A stretch of DNA of 64,000 nt from Candidatus Paralactobacillus gallistercoris (GCA_018883675.1 JAHLFS010000051.1:19959-83958), one strand, 5' to 3'. Positions 41,749-52,581 are shown, numbered from the stretch's first letter. Notes: generated from the sequence alone by a model not told the origin. Program-made: numbers and translations.

Positions 41749-42069
41749 TTAAATTTTGATATATTGATAACCAGCTTGTTCATGTTGCGCTACTGCCAAT
41801 AATCCAGCGGGAACAACTTTAATTTCAGCAATTAATTGCTCCGCATTAATATTAAATTTTTCCATTGAATTATGGCAAATTTCAAAAGTAACTTGCGGAT
41901 ATTTTTTAATAAATTGTTGATTATCAGTATCTAGATAGCCCTTAATCGCTGGGCCATTAACTTCAACAATTAAATCAGTATCTGGTGCAGCAGTTAAAAT
42001 ATGTTCAACATTGCCCTTAATCTTAGGCCATTTTTGTTCATCGTCTAAATGTAAAACTATTTTTAACAT
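41749..42069 (-). CDS. DsrE/DsrF-like small protein
   Basis: 106 aa, MLKIVLHLDDEQKWPKIKGNVEHIL...VEVNGPAIKGYL..., DsrE-family pattern. Confidence 0.65.
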   Translation of the reverse strand: MLKIVLHLDDEQKWPKIKGNVEHILTAAPDTDLIVEVNGPAIKGYLDTDNQQFIKKYPQVTFEICHNSMEKFNINAEQLIAEIKVVPAGLLAVAQHEQAGYQYIKI

Positions 42070-42071
42070 AA

Positions 42072-42119
42072 TAAAACCCTCTTACTAACAATATATTATT
42101 AGTATAAGAGGGTTTTATT
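42072..42119 (-). terminator. terminator downstream of APC permease
   Basis: AATAAAACCCTCTTA...TAAGAGGGTTTTATT. Confidence 0.85.
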
Positions 42120-42132
42120 TTAAATTCTAATA

Positions 42133-43764
42133 TTATGCCGTTTTTTCTGGTTTGCCGACAATAACAATTGCTACTAAACCAATAATAGTAATAATCGTTA
42201 CGTAGACCCAACGCATGGCCAATTTAGTACCACCGAGATAGAAATCAGCAATCATCGCTACTAGCAAAATAGCGATCATTGCAATCCATTGTCCTTTAGT
42301 AAAGGCTTCGCCAACTTTACTACGTTCTTCACGCCGCCGTACATATGGCATTACTGCACCTAAACCGATTAACACAATAATTGCAATAATGTTAATTACT
42401 AATTCGTACCACCATGTATCAGAAAATTGTTTAACATCTTGTGGCGCAATTCCTAATACTGTTGCCACAGCAGTAACAATTAGCATCCACCAACCTACAC
42501 CAAGTGCAAATTTATTATTCTTAATAAAGACATAATCAGAGTGATACTTGCCTTGTCGCATTTTAATAAATGCATAGAAAATCCAGCAAGTTACACCCGG
42601 AGAAATAATACCGTTTAAGTTTAATAACCAGTTAAAGATATCATTCATATCAGGTAAGAAGATACCTAAACCAATAATAAATGCACTCAATACACAAGTT
42701 AAAATGTAACCATTAATTGGTAAACCAGCATCATTCTTCTTTTGCAAGAATTTTGGCATGTATTTATTACCAGTATCAACAATTAACATCCGGGTCATCG
42801 CATCAAGCAAGACAGCTAATAAAGCACACATGTAAAATACTTGCGTCCATGCAAAGCAATACATGAAGAAATTACCGACATGGTAATGTTGTCCCAATGC
42901 TTGGAAAGCATAATATGAACCGTTCATTTTCAAATCATTTGGTAAATGATGAGCATTAAAGAATACCCCTAAAGAAAATGAACCAAAAATTGTTAAGAAA
43001 GCAGTCATTACGCCTAGCATAATCATTGCTTTCGGAAAATCACGTCCTGGTTTCTTCATTCGCGTAACAAATGGTGCTACTAATTCTGAACCATTCATCG
43101 CAAAAATTAGCAAACCAACTGTTGAGAAGTACTTAAATGTAAATTTTGGTAAAATAGCATGAAAATTCATTGGTTGCGTAGCAATATGACCACCCATAGC
43201 AATTGACGTGAATGTCATGATAACAAATAATACCGTCATCCCAAACATTGCAACACCGCCAATTGTACTTAAAACTTCCAATGAATGTTTAAAACGTGAT
43301 TGTACAAAAATAAAGACAACAAAAACAACTAAGCTAAGCAAGGCAAAAAGACTATTAGATAAATGGTTTTCAAGCGCATCGCTACCATTAAAAGCCCAGC
43401 CTAAACCAACAACAACGGAGTTAGCAGTATCAACAACGTAAGGAATTGATGCAGCCCAATATGTCCAAGCAGTAAAGTAACCAAGAAATTCGCCGCTTGT
43501 ACTGCGAACCCATGAACTTAAACCGCCACCGTCATCCTTAAAAGTTGAACCTAATTGGCCAACCATTAAAGTATACGGAATAACATATAAGAAAAGCATA
43601 ATGACCCATGAGGTAATAACACTTAGACCTTGGTTTTGAAAGTTATAGATTAAATCATCAAAACCAATAACCGTAACAAAGTCCATCAATGCTAAAACAG
43701 GCCATGATATGTATGATTTATTGGGTTGATTATCAATATGTTCCAATAATCTATCCTCCTGCAT
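42133..43764 (-). CDS. APC-superfamily amino acid permease
   Basis: 12+ TM, DFVTVIGFDDLIYNFQNQGLSVITSW...; GSELVAPF. Confidence 0.85.
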   Translation of the reverse strand: MQEDRLLEHIDNQPNKSYISWPVLALMDFVTVIGFDDLIYNFQNQGLSVITSWVIMLFLYVIPYTLMVGQLGSTFKDDGGGLSSWVRSTSGEFLGYFTAWTYWAASIPYVVDTANSVVVGLGWAFNGSDALENHLSNSLFALLSLVVFVVFIFVQSRFKHSLEVLSTIGGVAMFGMTVLFVIMTFTSIAMGGHIATQPMNFHAILPKFTFKYFSTVGLLIFAMNGSELVAPFVTRMKKPGRDFPKAMIMLGVMTAFLTIFGSFSLGVFFNAHHLPNDLKMNGSYYAFQALGQHYHVGNFFMYCFAWTQVFYMCALLAVLLDAMTRMLIVDTGNKYMPKFLQKKNDAGLPINGYILTCVLSAFIIGLGIFLPDMNDIFNWLLNLNGIISPGVTCWIFYAFIKMRQGKYHSDYVFIKNNKFALGVGWWMLIVTAVATVLGIAPQDVKQFSDTWWYELVINIIAIIVLIGLGAVMPYVRRREERSKVGEAFTKGQWIAMIAILLVAMIADFYLGGTKLAMRWVYVTIITIIGLVAIVIVGKPEKTA

Positions 43765-43820
43765 AATTTTTACTACAATTATGCATTATACGCTGATTAC
43801 TTTGTATAAACAATGCAAAA

Positions 43821-43853
43821 AATAAGTTATGATAAATTTACCATAACTTATGA
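43821..43853 (-). terminator. terminator of lepB
   Basis: ATAAGTTATGGTAAATTTATCATAACTTATTTTTT on minus. Confidence 0.85.
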
Positions 43854-43856
43854 TGA

Positions 43857-44420
43857 TTAATATATTTGAATTTTATTTAATGGCCAATAACGCAACTTAA
43901 CTACGCCAACAACGCCACTGCGCTTAACAAAGCCAAAATAACGACTATCTTTTGAAACTGGACGATTATCTCCTAATACAAAGTACTCATTTTTAGGTAC
44001 ACGTGTTACTCCAAATAATTGCTGTAATGAGAAATTAGCAGTAAATGGAATGCCATTATTTAAATATTGATCAACAAAACTCTTCTTTAAATACGGCTGT
44101 GGGGTCTTTTTACCATTAATGTATAATTCATCATTTTTAACAGCAACACGATCACCAGGCATACCAATAACCCGCTTAATATAAAATTCACCAGGTGCAT
44201 CTGGTGCCTTAATAATTACCACTTCATTTCGCTTAATTTTAGCATGACGGAATGCAATTAAACGATCACCTTGTTCAAAATTAGGTTCCATTGAAGGACC
44301 AAAAACTTCTTCATTAGCAATGACATACTTTAATAATAATTGTGTTACAAATAATGCCGCTGCAAAAATTACCACAATTTGAAATAATGATTTAAAAAAT
44401 TCCACTATTTTCTGACTCAA
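43857..44420 (-). CDS. lepB: signal peptidase I
   Basis: GPSMEPNFEQGDRLIAF; YIKRVIGMPGDRV; FVLGDNRPVSKDSR. Confidence 0.96.
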   Translation of the reverse strand: MSQKIVEFFKSLFQIVVIFAAALFVTQLLLKYVIANEEVFGPSMEPNFEQGDRLIAFRHAKIKRNEVVIIKAPDAPGEFYIKRVIGMPGDRVAVKNDELYINGKKTPQPYLKKSFVDQYLNNGIPFTANFSLQQLFGVTRVPKNEYFVLGDNRPVSKDSRYFGFVKRSGVVGVVKLRYWPLNKIQIY

Positions 44421-44561
44421 AGGAAGTCAACACCTTTCACTACACTTATTTTTATTTTACTACTTTATTAACGCAACTCCATGATTTTTAAAATGTCGTA
44501 ATGTTTTTATTAAAAATTAATCAGCAAACGCTTTATAATAAAAATGAAAGGATGAGTTTTT

Positions 44562-44849
44562 ATGGGAAAAGTTTATGATGTAACATTCCACACCAGCGAT
44601 GGTAAAGCCATTATTAAGCGTGGTGTTTATTCTGAACATACTGATGAACATATTTGGGAAGATGCTGTTGAAAAGTTTGATGCCGATCACATTTATATCA
44701 AAATGAATGATAAAACGTTAGTTTGTTTAACTAGAAAATATATCGTAAGAATTGATATGACCACAGTTGAAGGTCCCGTTGAAAAAGCAATCAAGCGGAA
44801 TGACGAATTTCAAAATGTCATTTATACTTTCTCAAAAATGGGCTTATAA
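44562..44849 (+). CDS. conserved-looking hypothetical protein, 95 aa
   Basis: SD GAAAGGATG, own terminator; no family recognised. Confidence 0.75.
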   Translation: MGKVYDVTFHTSDGKAIIKRGVYSEHTDEHIWEDAVEKFDADHIYIKMNDKTLVCLTRKYIVRIDMTTVEGPVEKAIKRNDEFQNVIYTFSKMGL

Positions 44850-44890
44850 AAAACGCGATGATTATCATAATGATGATCATCGCGTTTTAA
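44849..44890 (+). terminator. terminator of the 95-aa gene
   Basis: AAAACGCGATGAT...ATCATCGCGTTTT. Confidence 0.85.
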
Positions 44891-44934
44891 TTTATAAACG
44901 TCTCAAAATAATTAATAATATTACCTTCTCTCAA

Positions 44935-45162
44935 TTAATTTCTTACTTTTTTAAGGCAAGCCATTTTAACACGAATGGGACAGTCTAAATTAATTGAATC
45001 AGCATATGCACACATTACAAAGCGTTTCATTTCAACGCATGCTTCATGACGTGTCATATTGTGGTAAATACGATGTTCCCGTAAAACATTACCGTTAAAA
45101 TCTTTAAACGTTGCTGTAACATCTAAATCATTATTACCAACTAAATTAGCCAATAATGTCAT
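44935..45162 (-). CDS. hypothetical protein, 75 aa
   Basis: ATG preceded by AAGGAGGT; no family recognised. Confidence 0.65.
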   Translation of the reverse strand: MTLLANLVGNNDLDVTATFKDFNGNVLREHRIYHNMTRHEACVEMKRFVMCAYADSINLDCPIRVKMACLKKVRN

Positions 45163-45289
45163 GATAGTACCTCCTTAATAAAAATAAGAACGTAAATAGT
45201 TATAACACCGATCATTACAGATAACAATACGTGAATTATTACATTCATGTTAAATTGTCATTTTACTGACTAATCGTTATTAAAAAACA

Positions 45290-45320
45290 AAAAAGCACTT
45301 TTTCTTGAGAAAAAGTGCTT
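45290..45320 (-). terminator. terminator of rplM-rpsI
   Basis: AAGCACTTTTTCTCAAGAAAAAGTGCTTTTTT on minus. Confidence 0.88.
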
Positions 45321-45342
45321 GTAAATTCGTATAACGCCAATA

Positions 45343-45735
45343 TTAACGTTTGGAGAATTGACTTGCCTTACGAGCTTTCTTAAGACCTGGTTTCTTACGT
45401 TCCTTCATACGAGGATCACGTGTCAATAAACCAGCATGCTTCAAAGCGCCACGGAAGTCTGGATCAACATGCAATAAAGCACGAGCAATACCATGACGAA
45501 TTGCGCCTGCTTGACCAGAGAAACCGCCACCTTCAACATTAGCAATTACATCATATGCTGATGCTGTTTCGGTTACATCCAATGGTTGAACCATGTCCTT
45601 AATTAAATTGTCATAAGGAATGTATTCTTTAACGTCTTTTTTGTTAATCGTAATTTTACCGGTGCCAGGAACTAAGCGCACACGAGCAGTTGAGCTCTTG
45701 CGCCGACCAGTGCCGTAGTAGCTAACTTGTGTCAT
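45343..45735 (-). CDS. rpsI: 30S ribosomal protein S9
   Basis: [35 protein letters not shown]. Confidence 0.98.
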   Translation of the reverse strand: MTQVSYYGTGRRKSSTARVRLVPGTGKITINKKDVKEYIPYDNLIKDMVQPLDVTETASAYDVIANVEGGGFSGQAGAIRHGIARALLHVDPDFRGALKHAGLLTRDPRMKERKKPGLKKARKASQFSKR

Positions 45736-45749
45736 GTGTAAACCTCCCC

Positions 45750-46196
45750 TTAGATTAAGTTAGTAATATCAAGTACTTCAGGTTTTTGAGCCGCATGCTT
45801 GTGTTCTGGACCTGCATAAACATGTAACTTCATGAATTGTTGATGACCTAAAGTGCTCTTGTTAGGTAACATCTTCTTAACTGAAAGTTCAATTAAGCGT
45901 TCTGGGTTAGTTTCACGTAACTTCCCAGCAGAAATAGATTTAATACCACCAGGATAATCACTATGACGGTAGTACATCTTGTCTGCTGCTTTATTACCAG
46001 TTAATTTAACTTTTGCGGCATTGATAACAATAACATTATCACCTGTATCAACATTTGGTGTAAATGTTGGTTTATTTTTACCGCGTAAAATGGAAGCTAC
46101 AACAGCTGATAAACGTCCTAAAGGAATATCAGTTGCATCAATAACATACCATTTACGATCAACATCGTTTGCTTTTGCCATATAAGTTGTACGCAC
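45750..46196 (-). CDS. rplM: 50S ribosomal protein L13
   Basis: [33 protein letters not shown] start at 46196. Confidence 0.97.
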   Translation of the reverse strand: MRTTYMAKANDVDRKWYVIDATDIPLGRLSAVVASILRGKNKPTFTPNVDTGDNVIVINAAKVKLTGNKAADKMYYRHSDYPGGIKSISAGKLRETNPERLIELSVKKMLPNKSTLGHQQFMKLHVYAGPEHKHAAQKPEVLDITNLI

Positions 46197-46204
46197 GAGT
46201 TGTT

Positions 46205-46300
46205 CCTCCAATTTCTAGTTTGTTTAACTCTCAACATTAAGTTTCCGGGGCTCAAGGTGGAGGTAAACAATACCGTTTATTAGTTTACGACCTTTTAAAA
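46205..46300 (-). promoter_or_regulatory. candidate L13 leader
   Basis: Minus: GTAAACTAATAAACGGTATTGTTTACCTCCACCTTGAGCCCCGGAAACTTAATGTTGAGAG directly upstream of rplM. Confidence 0.45.
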
Positions 46301-46313
46301 AGAAAATCAATAT

Positions 46314-47114
46314 TTATTGATGATGTTTTCCATACATTACAGCTGTATGATTCAAATCAGCTGGTCCGTCACCGTAATATACTTTTTTTAAATATAAACC
46401 GCTTGCGGGCGCAGTACCACGTGCCTGTTGGCGATCTTTAACTTCATATAATCGCAAAAAATCATGAATATCCCGCCGTCCATTGCCTATTTCCAATAAT
46501 GTCGCAACCATAATCCGTACCATATTATATAAAAAACCATTACCATAAAATTCTAACCATAATTGGTTTAAATCATTTTTTTCAGTAACAGTTGCTTCAT
46601 AAATGGTACGAACTTTATTTTTAATTACGCCACCACTAGCTGCAAAACTAGTGTAATCATGGGTACCACATACATCAGGAAGAGCTAAACGCATGCGTTC
46701 GATATCAAGCGGATATGGATAATGACCAGTAAAATTACGCGTGAACGGATTAACAAAACGTCCCCGATCGACTTTATATAAATAACGCTTGCCAGTAGTA
46801 CTGAAACGAGCATGAAAAGTATCAGTAACAATTTCACTACTTAAAATTTCAATATCCAAAGGCATTAGTGAATTTAAAGCCCGCAGCATACTATCAGCTG
46901 GCAAGGTGCCCGGATAATCAAAGTGAATTACTTGTCCATAAGCATGAACGCCAGCATCAGTCCGTCCTGAACCAAATACCGTAATATGTTGCCCCTTAGT
47001 CATTTTAGTTAAGGCACGTTCTAGCGTGCCTTGGACAGTTCGTTGCTTAGGTTGAATCTGAAAGCCCGAAAAATTGGTGCCATCATAAGCTAACGTAATC
47101 TTATAACGTGTCAA
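46314..47114 (-). CDS. truA: tRNA pseudouridine synthase A
   Basis: [35 protein letters not shown]. Confidence 0.97.
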   Translation of the reverse strand: MTRYKITLAYDGTNFSGFQIQPKQRTVQGTLERALTKMTKGQHITVFGSGRTDAGVHAYGQVIHFDYPGTLPADSMLRALNSLMPLDIEILSSEIVTDTFHARFSTTGKRYLYKVDRGRFVNPFTRNFTGHYPYPLDIERMRLALPDVCGTHDYTSFAASGGVIKNKVRTIYEATVTEKNDLNQLWLEFYGNGFLYNMVRIMVATLLEIGNGRRDIHDFLRLYEVKDRQQARGTAPASGLYLKKVYYGDGPADLNHTAVMYGKHHQ

Positions 47115-47129
47115 AATAATCTTCCTTAC

Positions 47130-47930
47130 CTATTTTCTTAAGAATACTAATACTGGAATTATTAACAACATTACTATTAATGCCATGGTATCCGTTTTTT
47201 GCCAATGTAACTGGTGATAATGGGTACGCGGTTTACCACTTTGATAACCACGTGCTTCCATCGCTGTTGCTAGATTAGTTGCTTGGTTAAAACTATCAAC
47301 AAACATCGGAATAAGTAACGAAATTAATGCCTTTCCTCGTTTAAATAAATTGCCGTGATTAAAATCAATTCCCCGTGCGCGTTGTGCTGCCATTACTTGA
47401 GTTGCCTCGTCAGCTAAAGTTGGCACCATACGTAAAGCAATCGAAAGCATTAGACCAATTTCATCAACCGGCAAATGAAACCGTGCTAAGGGCCGTAGTA
47501 ATGCCGTCATTGCGTCAGCAATTGCCATGGGTGTTGTTGTCAATGTCAGTAATGTTGACATAAAAATAATTAAAATAAACCGAACGGTAATTAAAACACT
47601 ACTAATGATGCCGTTACTAGTTAATGTAAAAATACCCCATTGCCAATAAATATGACCCCCACTAGTAAAAAACAACTGCATTAAAATAGTAATTAATATT
47701 AATACAAATAATGGTTTTAAGCCATTAATAAACACTTTTATTTTTATTCGTGATAATTTAATACAAAATAATGTAACCAACGCTAAAAATAAATAACCGC
47801 ACCAATCATTAGCGATAAAAACGACTAAAACAAAGTAAAAGCTTAGTAATAACTTTGCCCGGGGATCCATTCGATGAACAAATGAATTTCCCGGTAAATA
47901 ACGACCAAAGATAAGTTGATTAATGTTCAT
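47130..47930 (-). CDS. ecfT: ECF transporter T component
   Basis: FVHRMDPRAKLLLSF; MVPTLADEATQVMAAQRARG; start set at MNINQ. Confidence 0.95.
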   Translation of the reverse strand: MNINQLIFGRYLPGNSFVHRMDPRAKLLLSFYFVLVVFIANDWCGYLFLALVTLFCIKLSRIKIKVFINGLKPLFVLILITILMQLFFTSGGHIYWQWGIFTLTSNGIISSVLITVRFILIIFMSTLLTLTTTPMAIADAMTALLRPLARFHLPVDEIGLMLSIALRMVPTLADEATQVMAAQRARGIDFNHGNLFKRGKALISLLIPMFVDSFNQATNLATAMEARGYQSGKPRTHYHQLHWQKTDTMALIVMLLIIPVLVFLRK

Positions 47931-48789
47931 CATCCCCTTTCTGTAATTGGGAAGCCACTTGGCGTGCCAATTCATCAATCGTTAATGGCAATGGATCAAA
48001 TTTAAAATAATGATGCATTAGTAATTGAGCTACTTGGGTTGTTAACGGCGGTACCAGATGATGTTGCTGTAACCATTGCGGATTAGCAAAAATTTGCTGC
48101 GGTGTTCCGGTACGTAATACTTGCTGATGTTCCATTACTACTACTTGCTCAGCATATTTAATAACATCCGCCATATGATGAGAAACTAATACAATCGTTA
48201 AGTGTTGTTGCCGATGTAACCGTTCGAATAATGCCATCATTTCATGATGAGCTTGGGGATCTAAACCGGCTGTGGGTTCATCTAATACCAATACTCGTGG
48301 TTTCATTGCCAAAACACCGGCAATTGCTACCCGACGCATTTGCCCACCAGATAATTCAAATGGCGATTTATCAAATAAAGTGTCTGGTAATTCTACTAGT
48401 GAAAGCATTTCATGAGCACGATGCATCGCTTCGTCTATACTAATACCGAAATTCAATGGTCCCACGGCAATATCACGACCAACTGTGCTTTCAAACAATT
48501 GTTTTTCTGCAAATTGAAAAACCATTCCTACTTGTTGACGAACATTATGTAAATCTTTTTCTTTCGTATTAGCAGTAATTAGCTGATTACCAATCATAAC
48601 TTGCCCTTGTGTTGGTTTTAACAAAGCGTTTAAATGGCGAACTAATGTACTTTTGCCACTACCAGTTTGTCCAATAATCGCCGTATAAGTACCATCATGA
48701 ATAGTTAAATTAATATCACGTAGGCCCACACTTGCAGTAGGCAACTTAGGTTGATATGTGTAACTTACATTTTTGAAGATAATGTCCAT
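47920..48789 (-). CDS. ecfA2: ECF transporter ATPase A2
   Basis: GQTGSGKSTLVRHLNALLKPTQG; LSGGQMRRVAIAGVLA. Confidence 0.95.
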   Translation of the reverse strand: MDIIFKNVSYTYQPKLPTASVGLRDINLTIHDGTYTAIIGQTGSGKSTLVRHLNALLKPTQGQVMIGNQLITANTKEKDLHNVRQQVGMVFQFAEKQLFESTVGRDIAVGPLNFGISIDEAMHRAHEMLSLVELPDTLFDKSPFELSGGQMRRVAIAGVLAMKPRVLVLDEPTAGLDPQAHHEMMALFERLHRQQHLTIVLVSHHMADVIKYAEQVVVMEHQQVLRTGTPQQIFANPQWLQQHHLVPPLTTQVAQLLMHHYFKFDPLPLTIDELARQVASQLQKGDDEH

Positions 48790-49595
48790 AAATATTTGAC
48801 AAACTCCTTTATGTCATAAAATCCTTGCGGAACGGGAACATGATATTGACGTAATTTGTTTTTTAATTGCTCTGTATAAGGAATTGGTAAGTTTAATTGT
48901 GATAATAACGTTTTATCAGTAAAAATAGCCGCAGGCGTATCATTTTTAATGATGTGCCCATCATTTATAATTAAAATCCGGTCAGCCATAATTGCTTCAT
49001 CAATATCATGAGTAACTGATAATAATGTTAAATGGTATTTTTGGCGTAATTGCTTAATAATTTGCAAAACCAACCGGCGACCATCAGGATCAAGCATGCT
49101 TGTTGCTTCATCTAATAACATTAAACGGGGTTGTTGTGCAATGACCCCTGCCAAAGCTACCCGTTGTTTTTGACCACCAGATAATTGTGCTGGTGCTTTA
49201 TCAGCATATGCTAGCATTCCTACGGCCGCCAATGCTTCATGTACTCGTTGTTGCATTAGTTGTGGTGGTACAGCGGCATTTTCTAAAGCAAAAGCCACAT
49301 CATCAGCTACTGTTGCCCGAACAAATTGTTCATCAGGATTTTGAAAAATCATTCCCATTTTTTGCCGTAATTGCCAAATATTTTCGTCGTTCATTATTGT
49401 ATCATTAATTAATATTTGACCGCTTTGCGGTGTTAATAAACCATCTAAACAGCGCAATAATGTACTTTTACCACTACCATTATGACCAATAATAGCTAAC
49501 CATTCACCTGTTTCAACAGTAAAATTAATATCATTTAAGATCTTTTTATGTGCTTCATATTGATAATTTAAATGAGTTACTTTAATAATCGACAT
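48765..49595 (-). CDS. ecfA1: ECF transporter ATPase A1
   Basis: GHNGSGKSTLLRCLDGLL; LSGGQKQRVALAGVIA. Confidence 0.95.
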   Translation of the reverse strand: MSIIKVTHLNYQYEAHKKILNDINFTVETGEWLAIIGHNGSGKSTLLRCLDGLLTPQSGQILINDTIMNDENIWQLRQKMGMIFQNPDEQFVRATVADDVAFALENAAVPPQLMQQRVHEALAAVGMLAYADKAPAQLSGGQKQRVALAGVIAQQPRLMLLDEATSMLDPDGRRLVLQIIKQLRQKYHLTLLSVTHDIDEAIMADRILIINDGHIIKNDTPAAIFTDKTLLSQLNLPIPYTEQLKNKLRQYHVPVPQGFYDIKEFVKYLWTLSSKM

Positions 49596-49613
49596 TATTT
49601 CAATCCTTTAATT

Positions 49614-49662
49614 AAAAAAGCTCTTTATTAGCTCATTTGAGCATCATAAAGAGCTTTTTATT
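49614..49662 (-). terminator. terminator downstream of mvaS / upstream of ecfA1
   Basis: AAAAAAGCTCTTTAT...ATAAAGAGCTTTTTA. Confidence 0.8.
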
Positions 49663-49677
49663 ATTATATCTTAAGTA

Positions 49678-50847
49678 TTACTTCCGACGATCATAAATGC
49701 GTTGTTTATCTTTTAAGCCTGTCAAAACAACTGGTGCTGGATCATTAGTAACATCAATATCAAAATCACTAGCATCATGTGGCAAAGTTTGCTTAAATTG
49801 TTCTTCATATTCAGGAACTGTCAACCGCCGCCGTTGTTCAAAAATTTCTTTATGAGCTTCAGGACGTAAGTAATCTTGATAATTTGGTAATAATTTACCG
49901 GTAAAGAATTCACTAGCAGCACCAGAACCGTAACTAAACATTCCAATTCGGTCACCGGCTTTAAGATCGTTAGCATGATCTAACAATGATATCAAGCTTA
50001 GGTAAATTGATGCAGTGTAAATATTACCAACCCGCCGTGAGTAAGCAGCACTTTCGTCAAAATGCTTTTGTAAAAGCGTTTGCTGTGCTTCACTAGCTTC
50101 AGGTAAAATTAACCGTAATGCTTTTAAGCCTTGCTTCATAAATGGCAAGTGATAGCAAAATGCTACATAGTCTTCAATCTTAAGACCAGTAGTTTCCTTA
50201 TGGCGATTCCAAGCATTCTTAAAGAAACGTAGGTATTGTTCAGTTGAATAATGACCATTGACAATAGCAGTATCAAAATATTGCGGACGCCAAAAGTCCA
50301 TTACATCATCGCAAAATGGCGTTGAAGTTGGTTCAATTTCCATAATTTTAGGATCAGCACTAACTAACATTGCAATGCCACCAGCACCTTGGGTAACTTC
50401 ACCTGGTGTATCCAAGCCATAACGTGCGATGTCAGCACCAAAAATAATTGCCTTTTGGTCAGGATGATTCTTAATAAAATCATATGCAGTCATTAAGCCT
50501 GCAGTAGCACCATAACAAGCTTCCTTAGCTTCAAAACAGCGACACCAATCATGAATACCTAACAAACGCTTAGCATACATTGCAGTGGCTTTTGATTCAT
50601 CAATACTACTTTCAGTACCAAAAATTAATAAACCAATTTGATCGCGCATTTCTGGCTTAAACCATTCTAAAGCAGCATTTACACCTAAAGTTACTGGATC
50701 TTGACTTAATGGTGGAACAGCTTGTTCATCTTGACCAATCCCAATTTTAAATTTGTTAGGATCAACGCCACGGGCTGCGGCAAGATCATCCATACTTAAA
50801 TACATATTAGGAATGGCAAAACCTATTTGTTCAATACCAATTTTCAT
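49678..50847 (-). CDS. mvaS: hydroxymethylglutaryl-CoA synthase
   Basis: MKIGIEQIGFAIPNMYLSMDDLAAARGVDPNKF; EACYGATAGL. Confidence 0.97.
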   Translation of the reverse strand: MKIGIEQIGFAIPNMYLSMDDLAAARGVDPNKFKIGIGQDEQAVPPLSQDPVTLGVNAALEWFKPEMRDQIGLLIFGTESSIDESKATAMYAKRLLGIHDWCRCFEAKEACYGATAGLMTAYDFIKNHPDQKAIIFGADIARYGLDTPGEVTQGAGGIAMLVSADPKIMEIEPTSTPFCDDVMDFWRPQYFDTAIVNGHYSTEQYLRFFKNAWNRHKETTGLKIEDYVAFCYHLPFMKQGLKALRLILPEASEAQQTLLQKHFDESAAYSRRVGNIYTASIYLSLISLLDHANDLKAGDRIGMFSYGSGAASEFFTGKLLPNYQDYLRPEAHKEIFEQRRRLTVPEYEEQFKQTLPHDASDFDIDVTNDPAPVVLTGLKDKQRIYDRRK

Positions 50848-50859
50848 GCTATTTCCTCC

Positions 50860-52113
50860 TTAAACATGTTGTCGCAATTGTTTTAATAATTTTTTAGCGA
50901 CAGTTAAATTCATTTTAGGTTGTTGGTGCAATAAGGTAACTAATTTGCCAACTTCGTCATCATGCGCACCAGCGCTAATGGCTAACGCATTAGCATGAAG
51001 CGACATATGACCACGTTGAATGCCGTCAGTTACTAACGCATGAAGAGCCGCTAAGTTTTGCGCTAACCCGACTGCCGTAATAATCTCCATTAATTTTTCA
51101 ACAGTCGGTTGTTGCAAAATCGCCAAACTAATTTGCGCCATTGGTAAAGCAGTAATCGTGCCACCAACAACACCTAATAATAGCGGTAATGTTAATTCAC
51201 CATGTAAGTAATCATCACGCACTTGCCAAGTTGATAAGGCTTGGTATTGATTATTAGCAGCAGCAAATGATTGAACACTCGCTTCAACAGCACGAGTATC
51301 ATTACCAGTTGCCAAAGTAACAGCATCAACACCATTCATAATACCTTTATTATGAGTAACCGCACGTTGTAAATCAACATGAGCCAAATCACTTGCTGCG
51401 GCAATTCGCTGGGCAATTAATTTTCCATCTAAATTTTTAGTAGCTAAAGCTAAAAAAGGTACATCAACTTGTGCACTTGCTTTACTTTGCAAGGCCTGAT
51501 TAGACAAAATAGCCATTAACGCCGGTTGATGAATAATTTGTTCCGCATAACGCGCTACGGCCTCGCACATTGTATTAATTAAATTAGCTCCCATTGCTTT
51601 TTGCGGATCAACGGTGATAATAATTTTAATAAAGCGTTGTGCTAAAGTAATGATTTGTAAGTCGCGTAAACCACCACCATATTTTTGAATGGATGGATGA
51701 GCTGCTACAGCGACTTGCCATAATTTTTGGCGTTGAGTGAGTAATTGCTGAGCAAAATAATCAATATTATCCGCATGATCAAAAACAACCTCGCCAACTG
51801 CCAAATGGGGTTGTGCTATTGTTTTAAAACCACCACCAGCAGCAATCATTTTAGCACCATGACTAGCGGCCGCAATGACTGATGGTTCTTCAGTAACCAT
51901 TGGCACAACGTATTCATGACTATTAATGATAAAACCGGGTGCTACTCCTAGCGGTAAAGTATATTGACCGATGGGATTTTCAGTCAAATGAGTTGCCAAA
52001 GTCTCAGGCAACCCATGCTGTTGCCATAAATAATCACGCGCTGCCGGTGTTAAAAAACCAGCGGCAACTAATTTATCTAAACGTTGCTCACGAGTTAATT
52101 GATAAAATTTCAT
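50860..52113 (-). CDS. mvaA: hydroxymethylglutaryl-CoA reductase, degradative/class II type
   Basis: VPMVTEEPSVIAAASHGAKM; NKGIMNGVDAV; HMSLHA. Confidence 0.96.
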   Translation of the reverse strand: MKFYQLTREQRLDKLVAAGFLTPAARDYLWQQHGLPETLATHLTENPIGQYTLPLGVAPGFIINSHEYVVPMVTEEPSVIAAASHGAKMIAAGGGFKTIAQPHLAVGEVVFDHADNIDYFAQQLLTQRQKLWQVAVAAHPSIQKYGGGLRDLQIITLAQRFIKIIITVDPQKAMGANLINTMCEAVARYAEQIIHQPALMAILSNQALQSKASAQVDVPFLALATKNLDGKLIAQRIAAASDLAHVDLQRAVTHNKGIMNGVDAVTLATGNDTRAVEASVQSFAAANNQYQALSTWQVRDDYLHGELTLPLLLGVVGGTITALPMAQISLAILQQPTVEKLMEIITAVGLAQNLAALHALVTDGIQRGHMSLHANALAISAGAHDDEVGKLVTLLHQQPKMNLTVAKKLLKQLRQHV

Positions 52114-52275
52114 AAAACTAAGTTCCTTACCCACTCAAATACTCGTTAAAATTATTATAAACTAGTGATTATCAAAATCATTAAATTTTAATGATAAGCA
52201 TAAGTTAGTTAAATTATACACTATCATTTAATAAATAACATACTGTTTAAATTAATTTAATGTTTGGAGACTATT

Positions 52276-52581
52276 ATGCGTGTTTTAGATTTTTTAAAAT
52301 TAATCAGTGATATTAATCAAAATACTTTCTTTAAATTCGAAGCACCTGATGGCAAGTTATACAATCTTAGCACTTTTCAATACCAAATTATTAATGAACA
52401 ACCGCAAATTATCTTTAAACTAGTTGACTTAAAACATCACGCTATACATAAATGGGAACTTTTTTACTTACTTAATAAAAAAGCATATATGAAAGCATAT
52501 CTTTACGTTAACTGGCAAAATCAACCCTATCCATTATTCGGCTTTCGCATTGATAAAAATCAAAATGCTCTTTTAGGATAA
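52276..52581 (+). CDS. hypothetical protein, ~101 aa
   Basis: MRVLDFLKLISDINQNTFFKFEAPDGKLYNL; SD TTTGGAGA upstream of ATG. Confidence 0.65.
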   Translation: MRVLDFLKLISDINQNTFFKFEAPDGKLYNLSTFQYQIINEQPQIIFKLVDLKHHAIHKWELFYLLNKKAYMKAYLYVNWQNQPYPLFGFRIDKNQNALLG

